Part shown: one piece after another, positions 18,464-26,690 of the stretch | Numbering within the stretch: position 1 is the first letter of the stretch | How the letters are laid out: the number at the start of each line of letters is the position of its first letter | Assembly: GCF_905220705.1 (NCBI RefSeq) | Contig: NZ_CAJNAT010000007.1 | Location: forward strand, 62,001-126,000 | Direction of reading: 5' to 3' | DNA from: Paraburkholderia domus | GTDB taxonomy: Bacteria > Pseudomonadota > Gammaproteobacteria > Burkholderiales > Burkholderiaceae | DNA: 64,000 nt | Program-made: the position numbers and the translations under genes | Notes under the pieces: generated by a model | The model's input: the letters and a program-made list of their open reading frames with translations, nothing else | Told to the model about the DNA's origin: nothing | Database searches by the model: none

Positions 18464-19206
18464 CGTGAATCTCCGGCGCTGTTACGGATGCGGCGCAAAT
18501 CGGCGCGCTCGACCATCAGGTCGGCGGCGCTGCCCGCGACAATCGCCGCGATCACCGCGAGCGGCAGCGCGAGCCGGTACGGCAGGTCGAAAGCAAGCAA
18601 CGACACCAAGCCGGCGATGCTGACCGCTACCAGCGTGGAGCGCGTGGCAATCGCCGACACCATGATGGGCAGCAGCGCCAGCGTGCCCGCCAGCGCGAGG
18701 CCCCAGTTGTCCGGAATCAGGCTCGCCAGCAGGATGCCGGCGATCGACGACACCTGCCACGACAGCCAGCTGCACACCGCCATGCCCCAGAAGTACGCCT
18801 CCTTGCCCGGCACGTAGCCAGTCTGAAAGCTTTTCTTCTGAAACAGCAGATAGATCACGTCGCCGTTGAAGTAGCCCAGCACAATGCGCCGCCACATCGG
18901 CAGATAGGAAAAATGCGGCGCGAGGCCGGCGCTGAAGATCACGAAACGCGTATTGACCATCGCGGCCGTGAGCAGCACGGTCCAGATCGGCAGCTTCGCG
19001 GCGAGCAGCGGCAGCACGGCCAGTTGCGACGAACCGGCGTAGCACAGCAGCGACATGGTGAGCGCCTGAGGCAGCGTGAGCACAGACTTGCTCATCGCGA
19101 TGCCAGTGACGAGCCCCCAGGAGAAAATCGCCATCAACGTGGGCGAATAGTCGCGCGCGCCCTCACGAAAGGCACGGCGATCGGTATCTGACAGGCGAGC
19201 GAGCAT
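18460..19206 (-). CDS. azlC: AzlC-family branched-chain amino acid exporter, large subunit
   Basis: 248 residues from the ATG at 19206; the frame is open 11 codons further to a TTG, but neither start has a strong ribosome site. Motifs typical of AzlC/YgaZ are GARDYSPTLMAIFSWGLVTGIAM-like text near the N-terminus, LLCYAGSSQLAVLPL and NTRFVIFSAGLAPH. Several membrane helices are evident. The gene lies upstream of azlD with a 4-base overlap and is divergent from ilvE across about 190 bases, an arrangement that lets synthesis and export be regulated together. Confidence 0.88.
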   Translation of the reverse strand: MLARLSDTDRRAFREGARDYSPTLMAIFSWGLVTGIAMSKSVLTLPQALTMSLLCYAGSSQLAVLPLLAAKLPIWTVLLTAAMVNTRFVIFSAGLAPHFSYLPMWRRIVLGYFNGDVIYLLFQKKSFQTGYVPGKEAYFWGMAVCSWLSWQVSSIAGILLASLIPDNWGLALAGTLALLPIMVSAIATRSTLVAVSIAGLVSLLAFDLPYRLALPLAVIAAIVAGSAADLMVERADLRRIRNSAGDSR

Positions 19207-19400
19207 GAGGCGAAACGTGGGCGCCAAGCGGCGGCGCAACGAAGGGAGGTCGGCGCCAGGTCGTCAAGCACCCGCTGGCGCATCCGGATTTGAATTATGC
19301 GTGCGCCGAATTATAGCGTCCGACATGCGGCCAAATGCCCGTTCCTTGTGCAAAAAGACGCTAAAATAACGTTCTTTCACCGCACCCGCTGGAGAATCGT

Positions 19401-20324
19401 ATGTCAATGGCCGACCGCGACGGCAAGATCTGGATGGATGGCAAGCTCATCGACTGGCGCGACGCCAAGATCCACGTGCTCACCCACACGCTGCATTACG
19501 GCATGGGCGTTTTCGAAGGCGTACGTGCCTACAAGACGGCGGACGGCGGCACGGCGATTTTCCGCCTCCAGGAGCACACCAAGCGCCTCTTGAACTCGGC
19601 CAAGATCTTCCAGATGGACGTGCCGTTCGACCACGAAACGCTGGCTGCTGCCCAGTGCGAAGTGGTCCGCGAAAACAAGCTGGAATCCTGCTACCTGCGC
19701 CCGATCATCTGGGTCGGCTCGGAAAAGCTCGGCGTATCGGCCAAGGGCAACACGATCCACGTGGCGATCGCCGCCTGGCCGTGGGGTGCTTACCTCGGTG
19801 AAGACGGTATCGCCAAAGGCATCCGCGTGAAGACCTCGTCGTTCACGCGCCATCACGTGAACGTATCGATGGTCCGCGCCAAGGCGTCGGGCTGGTACGT
19901 GAACTCGATCCTCGCCAACCAGGAAGCGATTGCCGACGGTTACGACGAAGCGCTGCTGCTGGATGTGGACGGCTACGTGTCGGAAGGCTCGGGCGAAAAC
20001 TTCTTCCTCGTGAACAACGGCAAGCTGTACACACCTGATCTGGCGTCGTGCCTCGACGGCATCACGCGCGACACGGTCATCACACTGGCGCGCGACGCGG
20101 GCATCCAGGTGATCGAAAAGCGCATCACGCGCGACGAGGTCTATACCTGCGACGAAGCGTTCTTCACCGGCACCGCCGCAGAAGTCACGCCGATCCGTGA
20201 ACTCGACAACCGCACGATCGGCTCGGGCGCACGCGGCCCGATCACCGAGAAGCTGCAATCGGGCTTCTTCGATATCGTGAACGGCAAGAGCGACAAGTAC
20301 GCGCACTGGCTCACCAAGATCTAA
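19401..20324 (+). CDS. ilvE: Branched-chain amino acid aminotransferase
   Basis: 307-residue fold-type IV PLP enzyme catalysing the last step of Val/Leu/Ile synthesis and first step of their breakdown. The ATG follows CTGGAGAATCGT. Motifs include HTLHYGMGVFEGVRAY, SSFTRHHVNVSMVRAKASG with the pattern around the PLP lysine (AKASGWYVNS), DEALLLDVDGYVSEGSGENFF and EVYTCDEAFFTGTAAEVTPI. It leads a small plus-strand group with the zinc-binding protein and perhaps waaF. It is transcribed away from azlCD. Confidence 0.97.
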   Translation: MSMADRDGKIWMDGKLIDWRDAKIHVLTHTLHYGMGVFEGVRAYKTADGGTAIFRLQEHTKRLLNSAKIFQMDVPFDHETLAAAQCEVVRENKLESCYLRPIIWVGSEKLGVSAKGNTIHVAIAAWPWGAYLGEDGIAKGIRVKTSSFTRHHVNVSMVRAKASGWYVNSILANQEAIADGYDEALLLDVDGYVSEGSGENFFLVNNGKLYTPDLASCLDGITRDTVITLARDAGIQVIEKRITRDEVYTCDEAFFTGTAAEVTPIRELDNRTIGSGARGPITEKLQSGFFDIVNGKSDKYAHWLTKI

Positions 20325-20402
20325 CGCGCGCTGCGCAGGCCCTGGGCCCTCGGGCTTTGGGCGGCGCAACGCACGCACCCTGCATACAACGAGAAAGTCC
20401 CC

Positions 20403-20597
20403 ATGAGCGAAATCAAGGAAATGCCGCTGGTCGAACTGTCGGCAAAGGATCTGCCGGCGTACTGTCCGAATCCGGCAATGCCGCGCTGGAGCGCGCATCC
20501 GCGCGTCTTTATCGACGTCACGCACGGCGAAGCGAAATGCCCGTACTGCAGCACGCGCTACAAGCTGCGCGACGGCGAAGTGGTCAAGGGTCACTAA
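20403..20597 (+). CDS. Small zinc-finger (CHCC type) protein
   Basis: 64 residues. The C-terminal half carries a cysteine/histidine pattern (YCPNP, HPRVFIDV, AKCPYCSTRYKL) matching the CHCC zinc-binding family related to the NDUFS6/Complex I accessory subunit. The ATG follows CGAGAAAGTCCCC. It lies 78 bases after ilvE and before waaF, a linkage I associate with Burkholderiaceae. Role unknown. Confidence 0.85.
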   Translation: MSEIKEMPLVELSAKDLPAYCPNPAMPRWSAHPRVFIDVTHGEAKCPYCSTRYKLRDGEVVKGH

Positions 20598-20854
20598 TCT
20601 TGAGCACTGAGCACTGAGCGCTTGCGGCGCTCGTTGCCAGAGCGCCTGCCGCCTGGTTCGTCATGTGACGGGCTGGCAGTGCTTTTGCAGCAGGTAGCGG
20701 CAACGCAAGCGCTTCGCAGCAACGCCGCAGCCGCGGCGGGACCGGCCATGCCGGATCCGCGCCGCAAGGCTCGCGACTTTTCCCCTTTTTCACAATCGAA
20801 CGCCACGCGCATGGCGCGCGCGGCGCTTCGTTTCGATACCGGACACTCACTCTG

Positions 20855-21880
20855 ATGCGTCGCGCGTTGGTTATCGCACCGAACTGGATCGGTGACGCAT
20901 TGATGGCGCAGCCGTTGTTTGCGCGCCTCGTGAAATTGCATCCGCGCATCGTGATCGATGCGGTCGCGCCCTCGTGGGTCGCGCCCGTGCTCGAACGCAT
21001 GCCTGAGATTCGCGACGTCTACGCAACCGACCTCGCGCACGGCAAGCTGCAGATGCTGCGCCGCTGGCAACTGGCGAGCGACTTGCGCGATGTCGGTTAC
21101 GACGCGGCCTATGTCCTGCCGAATTCGCTCAAGTCGGCGCTGATTCCGTGGATGGCGGGCATTCCGCTGCGCATCGGCTACACCGGCGAAAGCCGCTACG
21201 GCTTGCTGAACGTGCGTCACGCGAATCCGCGCAAAGACGAGCGCCCGCCGATGGTCGGCCAATACGCCGCGCTCGCCTACGCACCAGGCGCCAAGGTCCC
21301 CGACGACCTGCCGATGCCGCGGCTCGACGCGGACCTGAACGAAGCCTCGCGCGTATCCGCGCGCTTCAATCTGGACACGCGCGTGCCGTTGCTGGTGTTC
21401 TGCCCGGGCGCCGAGTACGGCCCGGCCAAGCGCTGGCCACCTGAGCATTTCGCATCGCTCGCGCAGATGGTCGGCCAATCGTTCCCGTACACACAGATCG
21501 TCGCCCTCGGCTCGCCGAAAGACGCGCCGCTTGCCCAGGCCATCGCCGAGAAGGCGCCGAACGTGCGTAACCTGTGCGGCCAGACCGCGCTGGGCGAGGC
21601 TTGCGCGCTGATCTCGCGGGCCAATGCGGTCGTCACCAACGATTCCGGTCTGATGCACGTGGCCGCCGCGCTGCGCCGGCCGCTGGTGGCCGTGTACGGT
21701 TCGACCGATCCGCGCCACACGCCGCCCTTGTCCGAGCTTGCGAAGGTACAATGGCTTCATCTCGAATGCAGCCCCTGTTTCCAGCGCGAGTGTCCGCTCG
21801 GGCATCTGAACTGCCTGAAGCAGTTGAGCGCCGAGCAGGTGTTTGGCGATTTGCGCGGCATGTTGCTTGCGCAACGTTAA
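20855..21880 (+). CDS. waaF: Lipopolysaccharide heptosyltransferase II
   Basis: 341-residue GT9 glycosyltransferase that adds the second L-glycero-D-manno-heptose to the LPS inner core from ADP-heptose, at the cytoplasmic face of the inner membrane. Characteristic motifs are APNWIGDALMAQPL at the N-terminus, FCPGAEYGPAKRWP, VVTNDSGLMHVAAAL and VAVYGSTDPRHTPP, plus the C-terminal CSPCFQRECPLGHLNCL. Length is normal. It stands about 260 bases after the zinc-finger gene. Confidence 0.95.
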   Translation: MRRALVIAPNWIGDALMAQPLFARLVKLHPRIVIDAVAPSWVAPVLERMPEIRDVYATDLAHGKLQMLRRWQLASDLRDVGYDAAYVLPNSLKSALIPWMAGIPLRIGYTGESRYGLLNVRHANPRKDERPPMVGQYAALAYAPGAKVPDDLPMPRLDADLNEASRVSARFNLDTRVPLLVFCPGAEYGPAKRWPPEHFASLAQMVGQSFPYTQIVALGSPKDAPLAQAIAEKAPNVRNLCGQTALGEACALISRANAVVTNDSGLMHVAAALRRPLVAVYGSTDPRHTPPLSELAKVQWLHLECSPCFQRECPLGHLNCLKQLSAEQVFGDLRGMLLAQR

Positions 21881-22072
21881 ACCCGATTGATTCGACTGAT
21901 ACTTGCACGCAACACCGCACGCTCCTGAGCGCGTCGCGTCATGTTCGCGCCTTGCGGCGCGGGCATTCTCGCGCTTAGGTGCGATTGTCCGGTGCTCCGG
22001 ACTGTCCCGCTGACCGCTGACCGCTGCCCCGCAACCGCGCGCCGCGCGCCGCGCACAAGAGACTGACGAGCC

Positions 22073-22519
22073 ATGCCACGTTTTGCCCATATCTTCGAAG
22101 CCGCCGCCGATACGCTGAACGCCTACTACCAGGCCGTCGCCGAGGTGAATATCGACAGCTTGATGGGCCTGTGGATCGATGAGGAGTTCGTTAGCTGCAT
22201 CTGCGCCGACGGCTCCCACCTGCACGGCCTCGACAGCATTCGCGCCGGCTTGCAAATCCAGCTCGAAACCGCGCGCGTTTCGATCGAACCGCTCGATATT
22301 CGCGTCTACGACAGCCTCGGTACAGTCGTCTACGCCATTGCCGAAGCACACCGCCCGGCTGATCCGAAGGCGACGCCCGCGATGGTGTTCACCACGTACG
22401 TCATGGTCCACGAGCGCGGCGAATGGCGGATTGCGCATATTCACGCGAGTCCGATGCCGAATGAGGCCGCCAGCCAGTTCGCCACGAAAATGCGGCATGG
22501 TCAGGGGTCGCTGCACTGA
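22073..22519 (+). CDS. NTF2-like (SnoaL-type) protein
   Basis: 148 residues with the NTF2-like pattern: an N-terminal helix (DTLNAYYQAVAEVNIDSLMGLW), a short strand with DGSHLHGLDSIRAGL, then FTTYVMVHERGEWRIAHIHASP at the end of the barrel. Members are small enzymes or ligand-binding domains with a hydrophobic pocket; no specific activity can be given. The start ATG lies 5 bases after GAGACTGACG. A possible terminator follows. Confidence 0.82.
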   Translation: MPRFAHIFEAAADTLNAYYQAVAEVNIDSLMGLWIDEEFVSCICADGSHLHGLDSIRAGLQIQLETARVSIEPLDIRVYDSLGTVVYAIAEAHRPADPKATPAMVFTTYVMVHERGEWRIAHIHASPMPNEAASQFATKMRHGQGSLH

Positions 22520-22525
22520 CGCCTG

Positions 22526-22563
22526 ACCGGTGTTTCCCCTGCTTCACCGGTTTTACCTTTTTG
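22526..22563 (+). terminator. Possible Rho-independent terminator after the NTF2-like gene
   Basis: ACCGGTG pairs with CACCGGT across a 12-base loop, followed by TTTACCTTTTT. It lies 6 bases past the stop and only 14 bases before the next start. Confidence 0.5.
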
Positions 22564-22576
22564 CTTCAACGCTGGC

Positions 22577-23662
22577 ATGAGCACGACGCACGACAAATCC
22601 GCTTCTACCGGCGCAACACGCGCCGCGGCCGCTGTTGAGGCCACCGTCGAGCTGCTCTACCGCGCGCCGCTCTGGCTGCCTAACCGGCATGTTCAAACCA
22701 TTGTCCCGGCGCTGTTTGCGCGCCGCCCGGCAATCGCGTTCCGGCGCGAGCGCTGGGATACGCCTGATGGCGATTTCATCGATCTCGATTGGGTAGTGCA
22801 TGACGGCAAGCCTGCCTCTGCGCCCGCATCTGCCACGCCCTCCGGAATTCCCGCGGACGACGCTCCGCTGTTCGTGCTGTTTCACGGCCTCGAAGGCGGT
22901 TCGACGTCGCACTACGCCGCCACCTTGATGGCGGCCGCGCGCGAGTACGGCTGGCACGGCGTGGTGCCGCACTTTCGCAGCTGCAGCGGGCCGCTGAATC
23001 GCTTGCCGCGTTTCTATCATCTCGCCGACAGCAACGAGGTGGACTGGATCCTGCGGCGCTTGCGCGCCACGCATCGCGGGCCGATCGTGGCAGCGGGCGT
23101 GTCGCTCGGCGGCAATGTGCTGCTGCGCTGGCTCGGCGAGCGGCGCGAAGATGCGTCGCCGGTGATCTCGGCCGCCGCGGCGATTTCGACGCCGATCGAC
23201 GTGCATGCCGGCGGCCGCGCGTTGTCGCAGGGCTTCGGCATGGTCTACACGCGCAGTTTCCTGAAGACGCTGAAACAGAAGGCCGAGCAGAAGCTTGGGC
23301 AATTTCCGGGGCTGTTCGACCGCGACGCGATGCTGGCGAGCCGCACGATGTACGATTTCGACAACGTGGTGACAGCGCCCCTGCATGGCTTTCGCGATAC
23401 AGACGATTACTGGAGCAGCGCGACCACGCGACCTTTGCTGCCTGGGATTGCCGTGCCGACACTGGTGCTGAACGCCCGCAACGACCCGTTCTTGCCGGCC
23501 GAGGTGTTACCGGCGCAGCACGAAGTTTCGGCATTGGTCGAACTCGATCAGCCCAGGCACGGTGGCCACGCCGGCTTTATGACTGGGCCGTTTCCCGGCC
23601 GCATCGACTGGTTGTCGCGGCGCGTGCTCGGTTATCTGGAGCGGTACGTCGATCATGGATGA
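22577..23662 (+). CDS. YheT-family alpha/beta hydrolase
   Basis: 361-residue serine hydrolase of the YheT/EMB8 type. Motifs are RHVQTIVPALFARRP near the N-terminus (typical of the family), FHGLEGGSTSHYA (oxyanion region), the nucleophile elbow GVSLGGN with Ser176, NARNDPFLP (acid) and RHGGHAGFM (histidine). Natural substrate is unknown; carboxylesterase activity is likely. Its last 8 bases overlap the next gene, indicating one operon. Confidence 0.93.
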   Translation: MSTTHDKSASTGATRAAAAVEATVELLYRAPLWLPNRHVQTIVPALFARRPAIAFRRERWDTPDGDFIDLDWVVHDGKPASAPASATPSGIPADDAPLFVLFHGLEGGSTSHYAATLMAAAREYGWHGVVPHFRSCSGPLNRLPRFYHLADSNEVDWILRRLRATHRGPIVAAGVSLGGNVLLRWLGERREDASPVISAAAAISTPIDVHAGGRALSQGFGMVYTRSFLKTLKQKAEQKLGQFPGLFDRDAMLASRTMYDFDNVVTAPLHGFRDTDDYWSSATTRPLLPGIAVPTLVLNARNDPFLPAEVLPAQHEVSALVELDQPRHGGHAGFMTGPFPGRIDWLSRRVLGYLERYVDHG

Positions 23663-24227
23663 CATCGTCAAGCAGGCATTGGCCAAATGGCCGAATGTGC
23701 CGAGTTGCACCGGATGGTTGATGCTGGACCGCCGTGGCAACTGGCGCATGCGGGATGAAGCCGCTCAGGCTAGCGGCACGCCCGGTACGCCGATTCGGCA
23801 CGAGGCGTTGCTTGGGTTTATCAATCGGAATTACGACGCCGATGAACGCGGGCAGTGGTTTTTCCAGAACGGCCCGCAGCGGGTGTATATCGAGTTGGGC
23901 TATACGCCGTGGGTCGTGAGGTTGTCAGCCAATGCCGCTGGGGTGCTGTCTTTGACTGACCAGGCCGGCGGGTCTTTCGAGCCTTCGGCTGTGTTTGTCG
24001 ATGATGAAGGTGGGATTCTGTTTGTCGATGGCTCGGCAACACCGAGAGTCGCCGTTTTGCATGATCATGACCTTGAGGTTTTTTCCGATCACGCAACGTT
24101 GGGCGATGACTCGATGAGCGGGGAGTTTCGCTGGAACAATGGCGTTGTCTTGCCCTTGCAGGGCGTGCAGCGAAATGAAGTTGCCGCGCGGTTTGGGTTT
24201 GTCGATAGTCCGGCTGCGTGCGCTTAG
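23655..24227 (+). CDS. Conserved protein of unknown function (DUF2946-like in my recollection)
   Basis: 190 residues, no signal peptide or membrane segment. It starts inside the end of the hydrolase gene (8-base overlap). The text (CTGWLMLDRRGNWRMRDEAAQ, GFINRNYDADERGQWFFQNGPQRVYI, VFVDDEGGILFVDG) is familiar from Burkholderiaceae genomes, where I recall it being labelled DUF2946; that label should be checked. The overlap suggests a function tied to the YheT hydrolase. Codon use drifts to a lower GC third position near the 3' end compared with neighbours. Confidence 0.8.
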   Translation: MDDIVKQALAKWPNVPSCTGWLMLDRRGNWRMRDEAAQASGTPGTPIRHEALLGFINRNYDADERGQWFFQNGPQRVYIELGYTPWVVRLSANAAGVLSLTDQAGGSFEPSAVFVDDEGGILFVDGSATPRVAVLHDHDLEVFSDHATLGDDSMSGEFRWNNGVVLPLQGVQRNEVAARFGFVDSPAACA

Positions 24228-24300
24228 GTCTCTTGTCTAATTGCGGCCTGGGCTCTTTTCATCCGTGAGGTTCCGGTCAGATAGCAAAGACCTGAGAGCG

Positions 24301-26016
24301 CTAACTCTTCTCGTCAAGCCGTTCCTCTTTATAGCGGCTCTCCATCTCATGTAACCGGGCATCGACGGTAGCGAGATCGTAGTAGCCGATCGACTTCAGA
24401 TCGCGAGCTTCCTTCAGTTGCCGGATGGCCGACGGCCACGCCCCCTCTAGTGCGAATTTTTCGGCCAGCGCCCGATGCTGCGTCAACGCATCGCCACTGC
24501 CTGCACTCGCCTGCGCGAGATACAACCACCAGGCAGGCTGATCGGGTTGCGCACGCGTCTCTTTCAACGCCAAAGCCTGCGCATCGGCAAATCGCTTCAA
24601 GGTCAGCAAGGTCTGGATATGCATGTCGATCGCGGCGTTCGACTGCGGCCAGCGTTTCTGCGCAAAGTCGGCCAGACGAGCCGCCTCGTCAGCACGTCCA
24701 GCGCGTCGCGCGATGTCGGCCGCCAGCACGTCGAGGCTCGGCGAACTGCGCATCGGCGCCCCTTCACCGCGCTCGCTGTCAGCAAACGCAGCACGGGTTG
24801 AAACCAGCGACGCCGCGGCATCGTCGTAACGCTCGAGCAGCATCTGCCCGTACGCTATTCCGTACCAATTCGCGGCGATGTTCACGGCCGTACGGTCCTC
24901 GATTTCCGAGCGCAGTCGCGAAATTTCATCCGCGTACTCGCTGCGCGAGCGGTCCTGCAGCAAGCGCGCCCTCGCCCGCACAAATCCGTACTCGGGCGCC
25001 TGATGCGGTTGCCGGTACGGCGCGCGGCGCGCACGGTCCTCCATGTCGGCAATCCGTTCGCCAGTCAGCGGATGCGTGCGTGCGTAGGCCGGTATGCCGG
25101 TGTCGTTCATCGCCGCGCGATCGAGGCGGCCGAAAAACGTCGTCATTGCGTAGGGGTCGTAGCCGGCGCCGGCCAGCAGCAGAAAGCCGACGCGATCCGC
25201 TTCATGCTCGGCGGAACGCGAGAAACGCAACTGGTTGTCGACCGCATAGGCCTGGCCGCCAATCGCAATCGCGCTGCCGAGGTCGCCGCTGTGCGCGAGC
25301 ACGCCCGCCAGAATGCCGAACAACAGGCCGGCGAGCGCAGCATAGCCGCTACGCTCGCCGGTGGTGATCATCCGCGAAATGTGCCGCTGCAACACGTGTC
25401 CCATCTCGTGGCCGAGCACGGAGGCGAGTTCGGACTCGGTTTGCGTCGTCACGATCAATCCGGTGTTCACGCCGATAAAACCGCCCGGCAGCGAGAAGGC
25501 GTTGATCTGCGTGTCGCGGATCGCAAACAGGTCGAAGTCCGGACGATAGCCGCCGATGTATAGCGCGCTCGCCGCCGCGGCGAGTTTCGCCGCGACCGAG
25601 TTCAGGTAGTCGCGCACCAGCCAGTCGTCGAGATAGTCAGGATCGCGGCGCAACTCGCGCATCACGCGCTCGCCGAGCTTGCGTTCCGCTTGCGGTGTTA
25701 GCGAGCCAGAGCCGCCGTTGCCGAGATCGGGCAGTTGCTGCGTGACGATCGGGGCGCGCCAACCCGCCGTTCCTCCACTGGTGCCGGACAAGCGGCTCTG
25801 CGCGCCGCCATAGACGCCGAATACGCCTTTGGCAATGTCGGGCGGCAAGATGGGGTCGGCGAAAGTGTCGACCGGCCCGCTTTCCAACGGTGGTTCGGCA
25901 GACTGCATGTTGAGCGCGAGGCTCGTACTTGGAGCGGCCCGCGATTGCGCGAACGCGCCCGGCGGCGCCGCGAGCGCGACAGACAACAACACAGCGAGAA
26001 TCCGTTTCGAACGCAT
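24301..26016 (-). CDS. M48-family metalloprotease with TPR repeats (BepA-like)
   Basis: 571 residues from the ATG at 26016, which begins a signal peptide (MRSKRILAVLLSVALAAPPGAFAQ). The zinc site is HEMGH (His203, His207), followed by the third ligand in SAEHEADRVGF. The C-terminal half (about 330-560) is helical and TPR-like. The layout matches periplasmic BepA/YfgC, a protease-chaperone that monitors outer-membrane protein assembly, including LptD. The frame is open 21 codons further upstream, but the signal peptide marks the start. It is divergent from moaC. Confidence 0.9.
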   Translation of the reverse strand: MRSKRILAVLLSVALAAPPGAFAQSRAAPSTSLALNMQSAEPPLESGPVDTFADPILPPDIAKGVFGVYGGAQSRLSGTSGGTAGWRAPIVTQQLPDLGNGGSGSLTPQAERKLGERVMRELRRDPDYLDDWLVRDYLNSVAAKLAAAASALYIGGYRPDFDLFAIRDTQINAFSLPGGFIGVNTGLIVTTQTESELASVLGHEMGHVLQRHISRMITTGERSGYAALAGLLFGILAGVLAHSGDLGSAIAIGGQAYAVDNQLRFSRSAEHEADRVGFLLLAGAGYDPYAMTTFFGRLDRAAMNDTGIPAYARTHPLTGERIADMEDRARRAPYRQPHQAPEYGFVRARARLLQDRSRSEYADEISRLRSEIEDRTAVNIAANWYGIAYGQMLLERYDDAAASLVSTRAAFADSERGEGAPMRSSPSLDVLAADIARRAGRADEAARLADFAQKRWPQSNAAIDMHIQTLLTLKRFADAQALALKETRAQPDQPAWWLYLAQASAGSGDALTQHRALAEKFALEGAWPSAIRQLKEARDLKSIGYYDLATVDARLHEMESRYKEERLDEKS

Positions 26017-26150
26017 CGCGAGGTCGGTATGACGAAGTCGAAAAGCGACGCCCGCCGCTCGGACTAAGATAGCGGGCATAGGGCAATTGTAATCATCTCG
26101 ACCCGCCCAATCACGCTGCTATGATAGGCGCCCTCTGAAGGAGCCCAACC

Positions 26151-26627
26151 ATGCCTGAACTCACTCATTTCGACGCCGCCGGCCAGGCGCATATGGTGGA
26201 CGTCGGCAGCAAGCAGGAGACCAAGCGCATCGCCGTCGCGCGCGGCTCGATTCGCATGCTGCCGGAGACGTTCGCGCTGATCCGCGACGGCAACGCCAAG
26301 AAGGGCGACGTGATCGGCATCGCACGCATCGCCGCGATTCAAGGCTCAAAACGCACCGCCGATCTGATCCCGCTCTGTCATCCGCTCGCGCTGACGCGCG
26401 TGAAAGTGGACTTCGAACTCGATGACACGTTGCCCGGTGTGCATTGCACGGTGCAAGTTGAAACGCTGGGACGCACGGGCGTGGAGATGGAAGCACTAAC
26501 CGCCGTGCAAGTCGGGCTGCTGACGGTGTACGACATGTGCAAGGCGGTGGATCGTGGGATGACGATCACCGATGTGAAAGTGCTGGAGAAGCACGGCGGG
26601 AAGTCGGGGGATTGGGTGGCGGGTTGA
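26151..26627 (+). CDS. moaC: Cyclic pyranopterin monophosphate synthase
   Basis: 158-residue enzyme of molybdenum cofactor synthesis, acting after MoaA to make cPMP. The ATG follows GAAGGAGCCCAACC. Motifs are AHMVDVGSKQETKRIAVA at the N-terminus, KKGDVIGIARIAAIQGSKRTADLIPLCHPL and VEMEALTAVQVGLLTVYDMCKAVD. Length is standard. No other moa/moe genes are in the window. Confidence 0.97.
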   Translation: MPELTHFDAAGQAHMVDVGSKQETKRIAVARGSIRMLPETFALIRDGNAKKGDVIGIARIAAIQGSKRTADLIPLCHPLALTRVKVDFELDDTLPGVHCTVQVETLGRTGVEMEALTAVQVGLLTVYDMCKAVDRGMTITDVKVLEKHGGKSGDWVAG

Positions 26628-26690
26628 TGGCGGCCCGCGTCATCGCCCCGCTCCACCTCTACAGCTGAGGCTACAAAACGACAGCGCGAC

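Noticed and set aside
20598..20854. Short frame before waaF as a possible gene
   Set aside because: It has no ribosome site or recognisable domain and reads into the waaF start region; more likely an untranslated spacer.
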